Below are positions 7,448-16,545 of a DNA stretch of 38,881 nt, piece by piece. This stretch comes from PNMQ01 sp964478775 (GTDB lineage Bacteria > Pseudomonadota > Alphaproteobacteria > Paracaedibacterales > CAIOTO01), in the NCBI GenBank assembly GCA_964478775.1, contig CAYZJC010000014.1:1-38881 (forward strand), in the 5' to 3' direction. The notes below the pieces were generated by a model. That model searched no databases. It was not told the origin of the DNA and saw nothing but the letters and a program-made list of their open reading frames with translations. Numbering within the stretch: the first letter of the stretch is position 1; the number at the start of each line of letters is the position of its first letter. The position numbers and the translations under genes are program-made.

Positions 7448-10400
7448 ATGAAGTTATCTGAAATTTGTATCAAACGGCCAGTATTGGCATGGGTTTTCAC
7501 CCTTGTTCTTGTGCTGATAGGGCTTGTTGGCTTTTACCGTTTGCCTGTGCAAAGAATGCCAAACATAGAAAGTGTGTTTTTAACCATAGAAACACAAATG
7601 CCAGGTGTTGGCCCAGATATTATTGAAAGCCAAATCACACGTCATATTGAAGATGCTGTTTCAGGCATTGAGGGGGTTGATGTTATTCAATCTATTAGCT
7701 CTGCCGATGAAAGCAAGGTGATGGTTGAATTTCACGCTACCAGAAGTATGGACAATGCCGTTAACGACGTGCGTGACAGACTTTACCGTGTGAAAGAAAA
7801 ATTGCCGCAAGCTAACTTGCGAACCGAACCGATGATTCATCGCAGTAAAAATGATGAAAAGCCAATTATGGCACTTGCTTTAACCAGCAACAAACATACC
7901 CCAAGTGAACTCTTTGACTATGCTGAAAACGAAATCAAGAAAGACTTGGAGAGCATTCCCGGTATTGCGCGTGTGGAAATATCTGGTGCATCCCCGTATG
8001 TGATGAAGATTGACGTTGACCCATTACGTATGGCCATTCGCGAAGCCATTGAAAATCAGAACTTTGAATCACCCGCAGGGCGCATTGAAAGTAAAGATAG
8101 GATGTATAACGTCACTGCTGTTGCTGATCTTACCAAACCACAAGACTTTGATAATGTCATTATCAAAACTGAAAAAGGGCGTATCATTCGTGTGCGTGAC
8201 ATTGGAAAGTCTTCGATTAATGCTGACGATAAACGAACCCGTACACGCTTTAATGGTGAACCAGGTGTTCAAATTGCCATTAGCAAGCAATCTAATGCGA
8301 ACCCTTTACAGGTTGCAAAAGACGTAAAAGAAGCCATGAAGGTGATAACTAAGAAATTACCTAAGGGTTCTTCAGTGTCCCTTGCACACGATTCTACAAA
8401 ATACATTGAAAAAAGTATTAAGAACGTGTACTGGTCTATCTTTGAAGCTAGCTTATTGGTTGTGTTAGTGGTCTTTTTCTTCTTAAGGTCGGCGCGTGCT
8501 TCACTGATTCCGCTTATCACCATTCCCATTTCTCTTATTGGTGTGGCCTTTATTATGTATATGCTTGGCTTTACCCTCAATATGTTCACCTTATTTGCGA
8601 TGGTGCTAGCTGTTGGTTTGGTGGTTGACGATGCAATTGTTGTGCTTGAAAACATCCACAGGCACATGGAAGATGGTGTAAACGCCTTTCAAGCTGCCTT
8701 TAAAGGGATACGTGAAGTTGGCTTTTCAATTATTGCAATGACCCTCACCTTGGTTGCTGTCTATTTACCCATTCCGCTTGGCAGTGGTAAGCTTGCTAAA
8801 TATTTTACAGAATTTGCTATCACACTTGCTGGGGCTGTTTTATTATCTGGTTTTATTGCGTTAACCTTGTCACCTATGATGAGTGCGCGCTTATTAAAAA
8901 GCCATAACACACCCACAGACAAAAAAGCAAAAGAGGCGCATAACACGTTAGATACGAAAGAACAGCCCTCTTCATGGATGGATAAACTCCCCCACACCAC
9001 TTGGTGGAATGGGGTCAAAGAAAAAATCAACACCGAACATTTTCTTGTGAAGTGTGAAGAAAAGTATGAACAATACCTTACAAAATCTTTAACCGTAAAG
9101 CCTATGGTGTTTAAAACCATGGTTTTGGTTTCCGTACTTGGGTATTGGGTTTTTGCCATGATGAGAAGCGAGCCGGCGCCTGAAGAAGATAGTCGTTCTA
9201 TTCGTATTGAAGCACACGCACCAGCGTCATCAACACTAGAATACACAGAACGTCACCTTACAAAGATAGATGATATCTTAAAGGCATACCCAGAAATTGA
9301 ACGTCGCATTTCTGCGATTATTAATCCAAATGTAGATATAACCCTTGAACTGACAGATGAATCGTCTTCACTTCTAAAGCAAATCGGTTCTATCTTTATG
9401 CCAAAAGTCAGAACGACCCAAAACATAATGGATGAGCTTAAAAAGAAATTTGAAACTGTCACAGGTTTGGACCCACGCATAAGAAGCGGAGGCTCAAGCG
9501 ATGTGAACGTTGTTGAATTTGTGGTGCGTGGTAACAAGTCTCAACATGAACTAACAGGTCTTGTGCACCAAATGACACAAGAAATTTTCAAAACTAATTT
9601 GGTTGCGGGTATTAAGTCTGCAAACAATAACGACAATGAAGACTATGTAATTACTTTAAACAGAGATAAAATTGCTGCCATTAATAGAACCCCGCGTGAA
9701 GTTGCAAACCATATTCGCTACTTACTCAAAGGGGAAAAAATAGGAACGCGCTTTAAAAAAGATAATAAGCAGTACGACATTAACTTGCAGGTCTTTTCTA
9801 AGTTTAAAGAAAACCCTGAAGATGTGTTAAAGCTATATATACGTGGTGGAAATACAAGAGAAGCCGTTTTGGTTCCACTTTCAGAATTGGTGACGATCGA
9901 TTCAAGGTCTTCCCCACATGAAATTCACCGTTATAACAGAACACGTTCGGCAACTGTTGTCGCTATCTTAAAACCTGGTCATACAGTTGGTGAAGGCATT
10001 GAAGCGATTGACAAAATTGCAACCGAAACGTTGCCTGAAGGTACGCAAGTTGAATTTATCGCAGAAACACGTCGTTATATTACGGAATCAAAGTCAATGT
10101 ATCTTGTGTTCTTCTTGTCATTGTGCTTTATCTACCTTATCTTGGCTGCCCAGTTTGAAAGCTGGCGTGACCCGTTGATTATTTTCTTCACGGTTCCATT
10201 GTCGATGATTGGCGGTGTGATTGCGCTTGACCAATTGGATAAGGGGACCTTAAATATGTTCTCATTTATTGGGTTCGTGACGTTGATTGGTTTGATTACA
10301 AAGCATGGTATTTTAATTGTGGACTTCGCAAACCGTTTGCGTGACCATGGGTCTCTGACCATGGAAGCTGCAATTGTGCGTGCAAGTAAGTTGCGTCTAC

Positions 10401-10624
10401 GCCCTATTTTAATGACAACATGTGCGATGGTGTTAGGTGCTGTCCCGTTGATGTTTGGTGGGGCTGGTAACGAAAGCCGTCGTCAGTTAGGTGCTGTGAT
10501 TATTGGCGGTATGACCATTGGTACGATTTTCACCCTCTTTGTGGTTCCAACCGTCTATACTTTAATTAGCAGTAAAAAAAGACAGAAAAAAGACCACTTA
10601 GATTTTGATGTGCACACAACATAA
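7448..10624 (+). CDS. RND-family multidrug efflux pump (AcrB/HAE1-like)
   Basis: The product is 1058 residues, full length for the family, with ribosome site AAGGA before ATG 7448. It shows the typical two-fold repeat: TM1 (VLAWVFTLVLVLIGLVGFY), a large periplasmic loop, a TM2-6 cluster, a second periplasmic loop and a TM8-12 cluster. Proton-relay residues are present: the TM4 aspartates in GLVVDDAIVVLENI and the TM10 lysine in LITKHGILIVDFAN. The cytoplasmic loop between the halves (about residues 480-530) is longer than usual and charged. The pump expels toxic compounds, lipids or detergents using proton entry. It is co-transcribed with the adaptor upstream, and its 3' end overlaps the next gene by about 17 bases. 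The substrate is unknown. Confidence 0.95.
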   Translation: MKLSEICIKRPVLAWVFTLVLVLIGLVGFYRLPVQRMPNIESVFLTIETQMPGVGPDIIESQITRHIEDAVSGIEGVDVIQSISSADESKVMVEFHATRSMDNAVNDVRDRLYRVKEKLPQANLRTEPMIHRSKNDEKPIMALALTSNKHTPSELFDYAENEIKKDLESIPGIARVEISGASPYVMKIDVDPLRMAIREAIENQNFESPAGRIESKDRMYNVTAVADLTKPQDFDNVIIKTEKGRIIRVRDIGKSSINADDKRTRTRFNGEPGVQIAISKQSNANPLQVAKDVKEAMKVITKKLPKGSSVSLAHDSTKYIEKSIKNVYWSIFEASLLVVLVVFFFLRSARASLIPLITIPISLIGVAFIMYMLGFTLNMFTLFAMVLAVGLVVDDAIVVLENIHRHMEDGVNAFQAAFKGIREVGFSIIAMTLTLVAVYLPIPLGSGKLAKYFTEFAITLAGAVLLSGFIALTLSPMMSARLLKSHNTPTDKKAKEAHNTLDTKEQPSSWMDKLPHTTWWNGVKEKINTEHFLVKCEEKYEQYLTKSLTVKPMVFKTMVLVSVLGYWVFAMMRSEPAPEEDSRSIRIEAHAPASSTLEYTERHLTKIDDILKAYPEIERRISAIINPNVDITLELTDESSSLLKQIGSIFMPKVRTTQNIMDELKKKFETVTGLDPRIRSGGSSDVNVVEFVVRGNKSQHELTGLVHQMTQEIFKTNLVAGIKSANNNDNEDYVITLNRDKIAAINRTPREVANHIRYLLKGEKIGTRFKKDNKQYDINLQVFSKFKENPEDVLKLYIRGGNTREAVLVPLSELVTIDSRSSPHEIHRYNRTRSATVVAILKPGHTVGEGIEAIDKIATETLPEGTQVEFIAETRRYITESKSMYLVFFLSLCFIYLILAAQFESWRDPLIIFFTVPLSMIGGVIALDQLDKGTLNMFSFIGFVTLIGLITKHGILIVDFANRLRDHGSLTMEAAIVRASKLRLRPILMTTCAMVLGAVPLMFGGAGNESRRQLGAVIIGGMTIGTIFTLFVVPTVYTLISSKKRQKKDHLDFDVHTT

Positions 10625-11435
10625 GCAACTCAATTTTAACTATCCTCTCGCACCGGCTTACGGTTTATGGAATCAGATAGCGTCCTATTGGTGTGAGGGA
10701 ATGCTCATGCGCATTAATTTATTTGCGCATCAATTTGAAACCATAGCCATTGTCATTGATGACAGATATGAAAGCCCTTTAAAACAACTTGAACCCTTTT
10801 TCAAGCAGCATTTAAATTGTAAAGATATTGTCTGGCTGCATTTATCGCAAGACTCAGACAATATGGCTTATCTAACCCCTCAAGTCACATTGAACCAAAG
10901 GCCTTCATTGTTGATGATCCCTCCCTTGCTGCATAATTATTTTGATTGGCCAGGAATTTTCATACAAGCGAATGCGCTGTTGGCTAACCATGGTTTGCTC
11001 ATCAGTTGTCAGTTTACTGACCATACACTCATTGAGTTAAAGACTGCTATGGCACGGCTTGATGAAGTATTTTACCAAGGGGTATACCAAAGATTCACCC
11101 CACTTGTGCGAAGTCAAGACAGTGCACCCTTATTGGTGCGTTCGCACTTTACAGATGTTGTAAGTGATGTGGAGTCACACCCCCATAAGGTGGCAGAAAT
11201 TATGGCCCTGTTTAAGCAATTAAAAGACAGTCACTTTGTCTTAAATTCTGATAGCACTAAAGATGATAAAGCACTCACAGCGCGTTATTTAAAAGCATTA
11301 AGTTCCATGTTGTTGCCCCCTCAAAAGGAAAAGGCCCAACTTGCCCCCAAAAAGTATTTTGAAGTCAGTTTGGACCTTTGTTATAGTCTTGGTGTTAAGA
11401 AGCCAAAAGATGCACCTTTACGCTTAAGCGCCTAG
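10608..11435 (+). CDS. Degenerate BioC/NDUFAF5-like methyltransferase-fold protein
   Basis: The product is 275 residues from ATG 10608, overlapping the pump gene end, so translation is probably coupled. The C-terminal two thirds follow the pattern of alphaproteobacterial BioC/NDUFAF5-like class I methyltransferases: WPGIFIQANALLANHGLLI (usual 'LPGALxQxRRALxPDGL'), then TLIELKTAM (usual 'TLTELRxAL'), a mid-region with the helical PHKVAEIMALFKQLKDS and a final KYFEVSLDLCYSLG (usual 'ATFEIVYLTGWAP'). The N-terminal glycine-rich SAM-binding motif (usual 'ALDLGCGxG') is replaced by IAIVIDDRYES, so cofactor binding is doubtful. Human NDUFAF5 works in complex I assembly and BioC in biotin synthesis; which role, if any, applies here is unknown. 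The family call rests on pattern recall and is moderately sure. Confidence 0.6.
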   Translation: MCTQHKQLNFNYPLAPAYGLWNQIASYWCEGMLMRINLFAHQFETIAIVIDDRYESPLKQLEPFFKQHLNCKDIVWLHLSQDSDNMAYLTPQVTLNQRPSLLMIPPLLHNYFDWPGIFIQANALLANHGLLISCQFTDHTLIELKTAMARLDEVFYQGVYQRFTPLVRSQDSAPLLVRSHFTDVVSDVESHPHKVAEIMALFKQLKDSHFVLNSDSTKDDKALTARYLKALSSMLLPPQKEKAQLAPKKYFEVSLDLCYSLGVKKPKDAPLRLSA

Positions 11436-12965
11436 TGATGCAAGATGTTGTCCTAAACCATTGAAAATATCTTTAATGTCACCCCTACAGCGTGGGCCAA
11501 AACCATCTGCCCCATGAGGTCTGAAAGTGCCACCAATAAAAGTATTTCCATATAGTAATTTACAGTGTGAACCACCCCCTGGTGCTGGAAGAACTGTGCC
11601 CCCTAAGGCCGTCCACAGGGAACATAAATTCATATAGCTAAACTGAATATTGTGCATAATATCATGATAGGTGGCTTGAAGGTTAGCCTTTAAAGACGAC
11701 ACCTTTTCTTCTAATGGGTTAATGTGCGTCACATTTATGGGGGCAGGAGCCGCGACAGCGCGTTCTGGTGATGGTGCCTTTTGTAGCACAGCTTTCTTTA
11801 GGGGAGCGCTCACTGCAGGTTGAGTAGGTGCAACAGTAGGTGCAACAACAGCAATAGCTACCTCACTAGCTACCTTTATATCTTCAACTGGAATTACTTC
11901 AGTAATAATTTCCACAACTTCGTTAGCGCTTTGTTTTGTATCGGCAATTTCTACTACTGTCTGTTGTTTTTGCTGATGCTGTTTAGGTTTTTTTTGTGAA
12001 CCCTTGCCTGGTTTTTTCACTGATTTTTTTTGGGAAGATGGCTTCGTGTCCTCTAACCAATCACCAACCACTGGCCTCGCCTCTTGTAAAACTTTGCGTG
12101 GCTTCATAAAAGCGGGTATGGGGTACTTATCTTCGTCAAGAAATTCACCTTCTGTAAGCTCACAATAACTCTCCCATTCATTAAATGTGTCATTCACATA
12201 ATCTGGATGATAAATATTTTCACTTTCGCCAGTAAATGCCGCCCACAGTGAAGGTGAGCACCTGATGACTCTTTTCAATTGAGAGGTTCGTATGTTGCTT
12301 AAATCAAGGAGGCGTGCTAATTCAATAGATGTATTAGACATAGCAAAATATAAATCGAGTACGTTTTTTTTTGAAAAAATATTAAAAAATAAGGCAAAAT
12401 TGTCAACAGCATTTGTACTGTTATCACGCTGAATAACCAGGTCTAAAGACGTATTAAAGTCAGTATCACAAGGTGCCGTAGATTCCAGATAAATAATCCT
12501 ATTTCCTGATGCCTTTTTCTCTTGCGCAAATGTTTTAGTCGTCATGCGCGCACAAAGATTATTAAGGCGGGTCAGCAAGAAGTGTGTGATAGCGCATTCA
12601 ATGCCTTCACTGAGTTTATTCTTACTTGTTTGAGGAGTTTCAAAAAGATGCGTAAAAAGATCAAAATGAACAAGTTGAATATTGACATAATCAATATAAG
12701 AGTTCGCATTTTCAACATTTTTTTGCAAAGACTGAGTCGCTAATGATGTATCAATCGTATGTGTTTCACAGACCTCATTTAAAAAATCTAGATGGTCTTC
12801 TAAGTGGTGCTTATACCCAATGAAGTACGACTTGGTTTGGTTCAAGATGTCTTTGCATTTGCTTGCAAGTTCTACAGTTTCGTTTGATGTTGAGTGTCCG
12901 CTTCCTATACTCATCGAGAAAAAGCAGAAAAGTGCAGTCATATTTTTAAGTATGTTATGTTTCAT
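11424..12965 (-). CDS. Exported protein of unknown function, paralog A of a tandem pair
   Basis: The product is 513 residues with a signal peptide at about 1-25. A segment at about 32-60 (ELASKCKDILNQTKSYF and following) is nearly identical in the neighbouring paralog. Residues 60-285 are predicted helical and diverged, but keep ESTAP, RCSPSLW, GES and HPDY. A Lys/Gln/Pro-rich linker (about 287-345) and an Ala/Pro/Val linker precede a conserved C-terminal domain (about 413-513) with three cysteines (NLCSLW, GSHCKLLYG, GPRCRGD) and many glycines. It lies 11 bases after paralog B, hence probably co-transcribed, and its 3' end overlaps the convergent methyltransferase-like gene by 12 bases. I recognise no known domain; a surface or secreted role is inferred from the signal peptide. 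Confidence 0.8.
   Translation of the reverse strand: MKHNILKNMTALFCFFSMSIGSGHSTSNETVELASKCKDILNQTKSYFIGYKHHLEDHLDFLNEVCETHTIDTSLATQSLQKNVENANSYIDYVNIQLVHFDLFTHLFETPQTSKNKLSEGIECAITHFLLTRLNNLCARMTTKTFAQEKKASGNRIIYLESTAPCDTDFNTSLDLVIQRDNSTNAVDNFALFFNIFSKKNVLDLYFAMSNTSIELARLLDLSNIRTSQLKRVIRCSPSLWAAFTGESENIYHPDYVNDTFNEWESYCELTEGEFLDEDKYPIPAFMKPRKVLQEARPVVGDWLEDTKPSSQKKSVKKPGKGSQKKPKQHQQKQQTVVEIADTKQSANEVVEIITEVIPVEDIKVASEVAIAVVAPTVAPTQPAVSAPLKKAVLQKAPSPERAVAAPAPINVTHINPLEEKVSSLKANLQATYHDIMHNIQFSYMNLCSLWTALGGTVLPAPGGGSHCKLLYGNTFIGGTFRPHGADGFGPRCRGDIKDIFNGLGQHLASLGA
11464..11662. repeat. 199-bp near-identical block (paralog A copy)
   Basis: This block matches 13029-13227 at 198 of 199 positions; the only difference I see is c at 11484 against t at 13049. 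It encodes the three-cysteine C-terminal domain. Sequence identity falls sharply on either side. Confidence 0.92.
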
Positions 12966-12976
12966 TTGTTATCTCA

Positions 12977-14524
12977 CTATGTGGTTTTTAAATTGTTTAA
13001 GTTTATGAGATGTTCACTTAAGACAGCTAAAATATCTTTAATGTCACCTCTACAGCGTGGGCCAAAACCATCTGCCCCATGAGGTCTGAAAGTGCCACCA
13101 ATAAAAGTATTTCCATATAGTAATTTACAGTGTGAACCACCCCCTGGTGCTGGAAGAACTGTGCCCCCTAAGGCCGTCCACAGGGAACATAAATTCATAT
13201 AGCTAAACTGAATATTGTGCATAATATTGTGGTACACAGTTTGAAGGTTAGCTTTTAAAGACAACACCTTTTCTTCCAATGGGTTAATTTGCGTTGTCAA
13301 TGCTTGCGCAACATTTAGGTTTTGTATAACGGGTGCTGCAGCAGCGCGTTCTGGTGATGGTGCCTTTTGTAGCACAGCTTTCTTCTTTAGGGGAGCGCTC
13401 ACTACAGGTTGAGTAGGTGCAACAGTAGGTGCAACAACAGCTACCTCACTTGCAACCTTTACATCTTCACTTGGCATCACATCAGCAATAGTTTCCACGA
13501 CTTCAGTTGCGCTTGGTTTTGTATCGGCAATTTCTACTACTGTCTGTTGTTTTTGCTGATGCTGTTTAGATTTTTTTTGTGGACCTTTGCCTTGTTTTTT
13601 CCCTGCCTTTTTTTGGGAAGATGGCGCCCTCTCATCTAACCAATCATCAACAACTGGCCTCGCCTCTTGGAAAGTCTTACGTGGCTTCATGAAAGCGGGT
13701 ATGGGAAATCGTGTATTTGATAGGTATTCTTTATTTTTTAATATCTCAAAACATTGCCATTCATGATAGGTGTCATTGATATAATCAGGGTGGGCAATAT
13801 CGGTAGATTCGCCAGACAAAGGTCCCCATAGGGAAGGGCTACATCTGATAATATTTTTTAAGTGTTTGTCGTGAAGTGCCGCTAGATCTAAAAGACTAGC
13901 AAATTCAAGAGCACTATTTGTAAGGATTTGATAAAAGTCAACAATGGCTCTTTTTGCATGAATTTCATAACTCTTTTTTCTTGCTTCTGCTGTAGAAGGG
14001 GAATCAACCTCATCTAATGAGACCTCAAAGTCTGCCTCACTTGGTGCTGTTGACTCAATAAAAATGACATCCACAGAATCTGCAAGTAATTGCGCTCCTC
14101 TTTCTTTTAGGTGATGTCTATTTTTTAGTTGACCAAGTCTATTGAGTGTAAAGTGAAGGGTTATATCTTCAATTTCATTAAGCAAATCAGTTTCAGTATG
14201 AGGATGAGCCATCATAGAATTAATTTTATCTATTTTTGCTTGTATCAGGTCAATGTTACCGATAATACTGCGAATGCTTTTATCAATAGATTGATGTGCC
14301 GATTCAAAGTTTTCTACTTCATTATTTTCAAGCTGGCTTATCCTGTCATGCTGGTCTTCTAAGTGGTGCTTATACCCAATGAAGTACGACTTGGTTTGGT
14401 TCAAGATATCTTTGCATTTGCTTGCAAGATCAGCAACGTCACTTGTTGCTCTACCTTCACTTGACAAACTGAAAGCAACCGAACAAACTAATATAATAAA
14501 TTTTTGTATTTTTTTAATAAACAT
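12977..14524 (-). CDS. Exported protein of unknown function, paralog B of a tandem pair
   Basis: The product is 515 residues from ATG 14524, which gives a clean signal peptide (MFIKKIQKFIILVCSVAFS then LSSEGRA). Longer in-frame starts up to 14587 would put charged residues before it. Architecture is the same as paralog A: conserved N-terminal block, diverged helical domain (about 60-300, with IESTAP, RCSPSLW, GES and HPDY), a linker rich in Lys and Gln with the word KQHQQKQQTVVEIADTK shared exactly, an Ala/Pro/Val linker, and the three-cysteine Gly-rich C-terminal domain. The DNA of the two end blocks is almost identical to paralog A while the middle is not. No ribosome site is strong. Function unknown; it precedes paralog A in a likely two-gene operon. 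Confidence 0.8.
   Translation of the reverse strand: MFIKKIQKFIILVCSVAFSLSSEGRATSDVADLASKCKDILNQTKSYFIGYKHHLEDQHDRISQLENNEVENFESAHQSIDKSIRSIIGNIDLIQAKIDKINSMMAHPHTETDLLNEIEDITLHFTLNRLGQLKNRHHLKERGAQLLADSVDVIFIESTAPSEADFEVSLDEVDSPSTAEARKKSYEIHAKRAIVDFYQILTNSALEFASLLDLAALHDKHLKNIIRCSPSLWGPLSGESTDIAHPDYINDTYHEWQCFEILKNKEYLSNTRFPIPAFMKPRKTFQEARPVVDDWLDERAPSSQKKAGKKQGKGPQKKSKQHQQKQQTVVEIADTKPSATEVVETIADVMPSEDVKVASEVAVVAPTVAPTQPVVSAPLKKKAVLQKAPSPERAAAAPVIQNLNVAQALTTQINPLEEKVLSLKANLQTVYHNIMHNIQFSYMNLCSLWTALGGTVLPAPGGGSHCKLLYGNTFIGGTFRPHGADGFGPRCRGDIKDILAVLSEHLINLNNLKTT
13029..13227. repeat. 199-bp near-identical block (paralog B copy)
   Basis: This is the partner of 11464-11662 at an offset of 1565 bases. 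A second shared block, 12793-12869 with 14352-14428 (77 bp, one mismatch), encodes the N-terminal conserved segment of the two proteins. Confidence 0.92.
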
Positions 14525-14613
14525 TTTTATTTCTTTTCCCATATTTCTATTATGTAAAGTAAAGAAAAATGAATGACCAGTCAACAAAAATGTAATATTG
14601 AAATTAAAATAAG

Positions 14614-15216
14614 TTAATTCTGCATGACAATAATAGAGGGTGCTTCATTCAGCGTTTGATTTTGTTGACTATTGCGGCTAATACGCATTGTGCGGACATA
14701 CCTAAGGGCTTTTGGCAGTTGGAGTTCTTTCCTTAAATTGTCACGCAATATATTTAATAAAGTGTCACATTGAATTGTGCCTTCGTCAGACGCATTATAT
14801 TTTTCAATAATTTCACACACCATTTTAATTTCTTTTCTATTACCGAAAAGCTGAATAATTGTAAATGACTTTTCAAGGCCGTCAAGATAGTCATTATAAT
14901 CCTTTTGATTTGAGTCGCGTCGTAAATATAAGGCAATGCCTTCATAGGCTTCGCTTAAGTATTCAACACGCTTAATACGGCGTAGATTTTCATCTGCACT
15001 TTTGGCGCTGATTAACCAGCCCAAAATAGCAACGCTCACAATCATTGCAGTTAAGCCATTTCCAGTGTCTTCTTTGTCTAAAATTAAATGCACACCGTAC
15101 CAAGATATCCCCACGCTTGTGATGATAATAAACGAAAACTTTTTCCAATAATTTACGAAATTCGTCACGTTTGTGAAGACCTTAGTCCACAGCTCACTTT
15201 CATCAAACTTAATCAT
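14614..15216 (-). CDS. Two-helix membrane protein of unknown function
   Basis: The product is 200 residues with a good ribosome site (AAGGA before ATG 15216). Two membrane segments lie at about residues 27-46 (FSFIIITSVGISWYGVHLI) and about 55-72 (TAMIVSVAILGWLIS), followed by a cytoplasmic helical domain. The words SFTIIQLFGNRKEI and LLNILRDNLRKELQL resemble a widespread family of uncharacterised two-TM proteins whose soluble part ends in 'LRxELGLP'. I have no name for that family. It lies upstream of the tandem secreted paralogs on the same strand, about 90 bases away, and could be transcribed with them. Function unknown. Confidence 0.75.
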   Translation of the reverse strand: MIKFDESELWTKVFTNVTNFVNYWKKFSFIIITSVGISWYGVHLILDKEDTGNGLTAMIVSVAILGWLISAKSADENLRRIKRVEYLSEAYEGIALYLRRDSNQKDYNDYLDGLEKSFTIIQLFGNRKEIKMVCEIIEKYNASDEGTIQCDTLLNILRDNLRKELQLPKALRYVRTMRISRNSQQNQTLNEAPSIIVMQN

Positions 15217-15688
15217 CGGCTTTTCCTTAACATGTGTTTATTGCAAGGAAGAGTATACGACAACAGCGCCCCCTTCAAAAGGGCTAAAAGACTTGATGAC
15301 ATTTATTTTAAGGGCTTATCTTGTGTGTGCTTATAAAATGCTTGCGCAAATTTAAATGCACCGCCTCCCCTTAAGTGCCCATAATCACCCCTAAGCACCC
15401 TTAAGCGCCCCCAAGCCCTCGCTTTAACTGCAAGCTTGTATCGCCCAGGCACCCCCATTGGACTTTACCATTGTGATATTGTCGCCACAAGCCGCTTTGG
15501 GCAGTGACAGTTATATTAAATTTTAATGAAATGCGGTTGGAATTTTTCTACAATTTTGATATGAACAATACGGTTCACAGCATTTAAGGTGTTGCCATGT
15601 TGAGGGTGCCTCACAAACGTTGATGCACACACAACGGCGCCCTTGCATGCAAGATAATTGATTTCAAATTATAATTGAGGAAAACAAG
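15217..15688. other. Intergenic region between divergent membrane-protein and OMP genes
   Basis: These 472 bases hold no gene that I can support. They contain a C-rich decamer repeat (15371-15420) and a purine-poor stretch around it. The promoter of the outer-membrane protein must lie in the last 150 bases, but no clear -35/-10 pair is visible. Confidence 0.6.
15371..15420. repeat. Imperfect 10-bp tandem repeat, five units
   Basis: Five consecutive decamers fit the pattern (t/c)taag(t/c)nccc: ttaagtgccc, ataatcaccc, ctaagcaccc, ttaagcgccc and ccaagccctc. A period of about one helical turn puts the CCC tracts on one face of the DNA. It is non-coding and lies about 270 bases upstream of the outer-membrane protein start. 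Confidence 0.65.
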
Positions 15689-16531
15689 ATGATGAAGTTT
15701 AAAACAGTAGCTATCGCTGCAGCTTTAGCGACAACGATGAGTGTAAATGCTTTTGCAGCCGATGCCGCAAGCGCAAAAGGTTTTTATATAGGCGGTAGCG
15801 TTGGCGGCGCTATAACCGTTGGTAAGTGGAATGTAACGGGGAGTGAAGAGAGAGACGATAATGACGGAAATCTTATTAAAGATGCTGCATTAGCAGAGCC
15901 GTTGCGTTATAATAATTCAGCTACGTTGGCAGCAACAGGGGCCTTGTTTGGTGTGTTTATGGGCTATAACCACCAAATGTATTCCTTTGTCATGGGTTTA
16001 AACGTTGGGTTTGATTTAGACACCACCAAGAAGGATGTTTTTAATTCAATTGAAACAGGTGACAAGGCAGCAGCTTATCAAAGTAAAGTAACACTCCGTA
16101 AAAAAGGTGCTTTTGAAATTGCCCCCCGTTTTGGTTTTATGTTCACCCCCAATACGTTAGTGTATGTGAAAACAGGCTTTTCATACGGTAAATGGGAAAT
16201 GGAAGTCACCCCAGATAGTGACTTAGTGAATGCAACTGGGGATAAGCAGCCCAATGAGGATATGCATGGCAAGACAGAGTGGCTTGAGGCAAGCTCAAAG
16301 CCTGTGACTACAAGTAAGTCTAAATTTAGCTTTGCCCCTGGTTTTGGGGTAGAAATGTACCGTGGAAAAGTACTATTTCGTTTAGAATATACTTATGTTT
16401 CTGGGCCAAAAATACCTGTGAAACAAGACATGCGTGGGCTTGATGTAAAATATGTGGCTTCTTCTTATATGAACCATACAAAAGATACGTCACAACACCA
16501 AGTGAAAGTCGGTATTGGGTATAAATTTTAA
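15689..16531 (+). CDS. Outer-membrane beta-barrel protein (OmpA-like/opacity porin type)
   Basis: The product is 280 residues behind a clear ribosome site (TTGAGGAAAACAAG before ATG 15689; ATG 15692 is equally possible). The signal peptide ends at NAFA (about 23). The mature protein starts with the typical first strand KGFYIGGSVGGAITVG and shows alternating amphipathic strands (FEIAPRFGFMF, LVYVKTGFSYG, VLFRLEYTYV, HQVKVGIGYKF), ending in Phe, the usual outer-membrane assembly signal. Members of this broad fold are small 8-stranded barrels acting as surface proteins or adhesins, and many host-associated Alphaproteobacteria have them as antigens. It is monocistronic, with a strong terminator 15 bases after the stop. 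Confidence 0.85.
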   Translation: MMKFKTVAIAAALATTMSVNAFAADAASAKGFYIGGSVGGAITVGKWNVTGSEERDDNDGNLIKDAALAEPLRYNNSATLAATGALFGVFMGYNHQMYSFVMGLNVGFDLDTTKKDVFNSIETGDKAAAYQSKVTLRKKGAFEIAPRFGFMFTPNTLVYVKTGFSYGKWEMEVTPDSDLVNATGDKQPNEDMHGKTEWLEASSKPVTTSKSKFSFAPGFGVEMYRGKVLFRLEYTYVSGPKIPVKQDMRGLDVKYVASSYMNHTKDTSQHQVKVGIGYKF

Positions 16532-16545
16532 TACCCCATAGTAAA

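Noticed and set aside
7042..7500. Minus-strand frames opposite the RND adaptor and pump
   Set aside because: They overlap clearly homologous genes on the other strand and show no motifs.
11740..12010. Considered a TonB-like protein because of the Pro/Lys linker in the tandem paralogs
   Set aside because: There is no TonB C-terminal domain and no N-terminal anchor pattern; the C-terminal domain has cysteines and a different fold signature.
15371..15420. Considered a CRISPR-like array
   Set aside because: Units are contiguous 10-mers with no spacers, so this is a simple tandem repeat.
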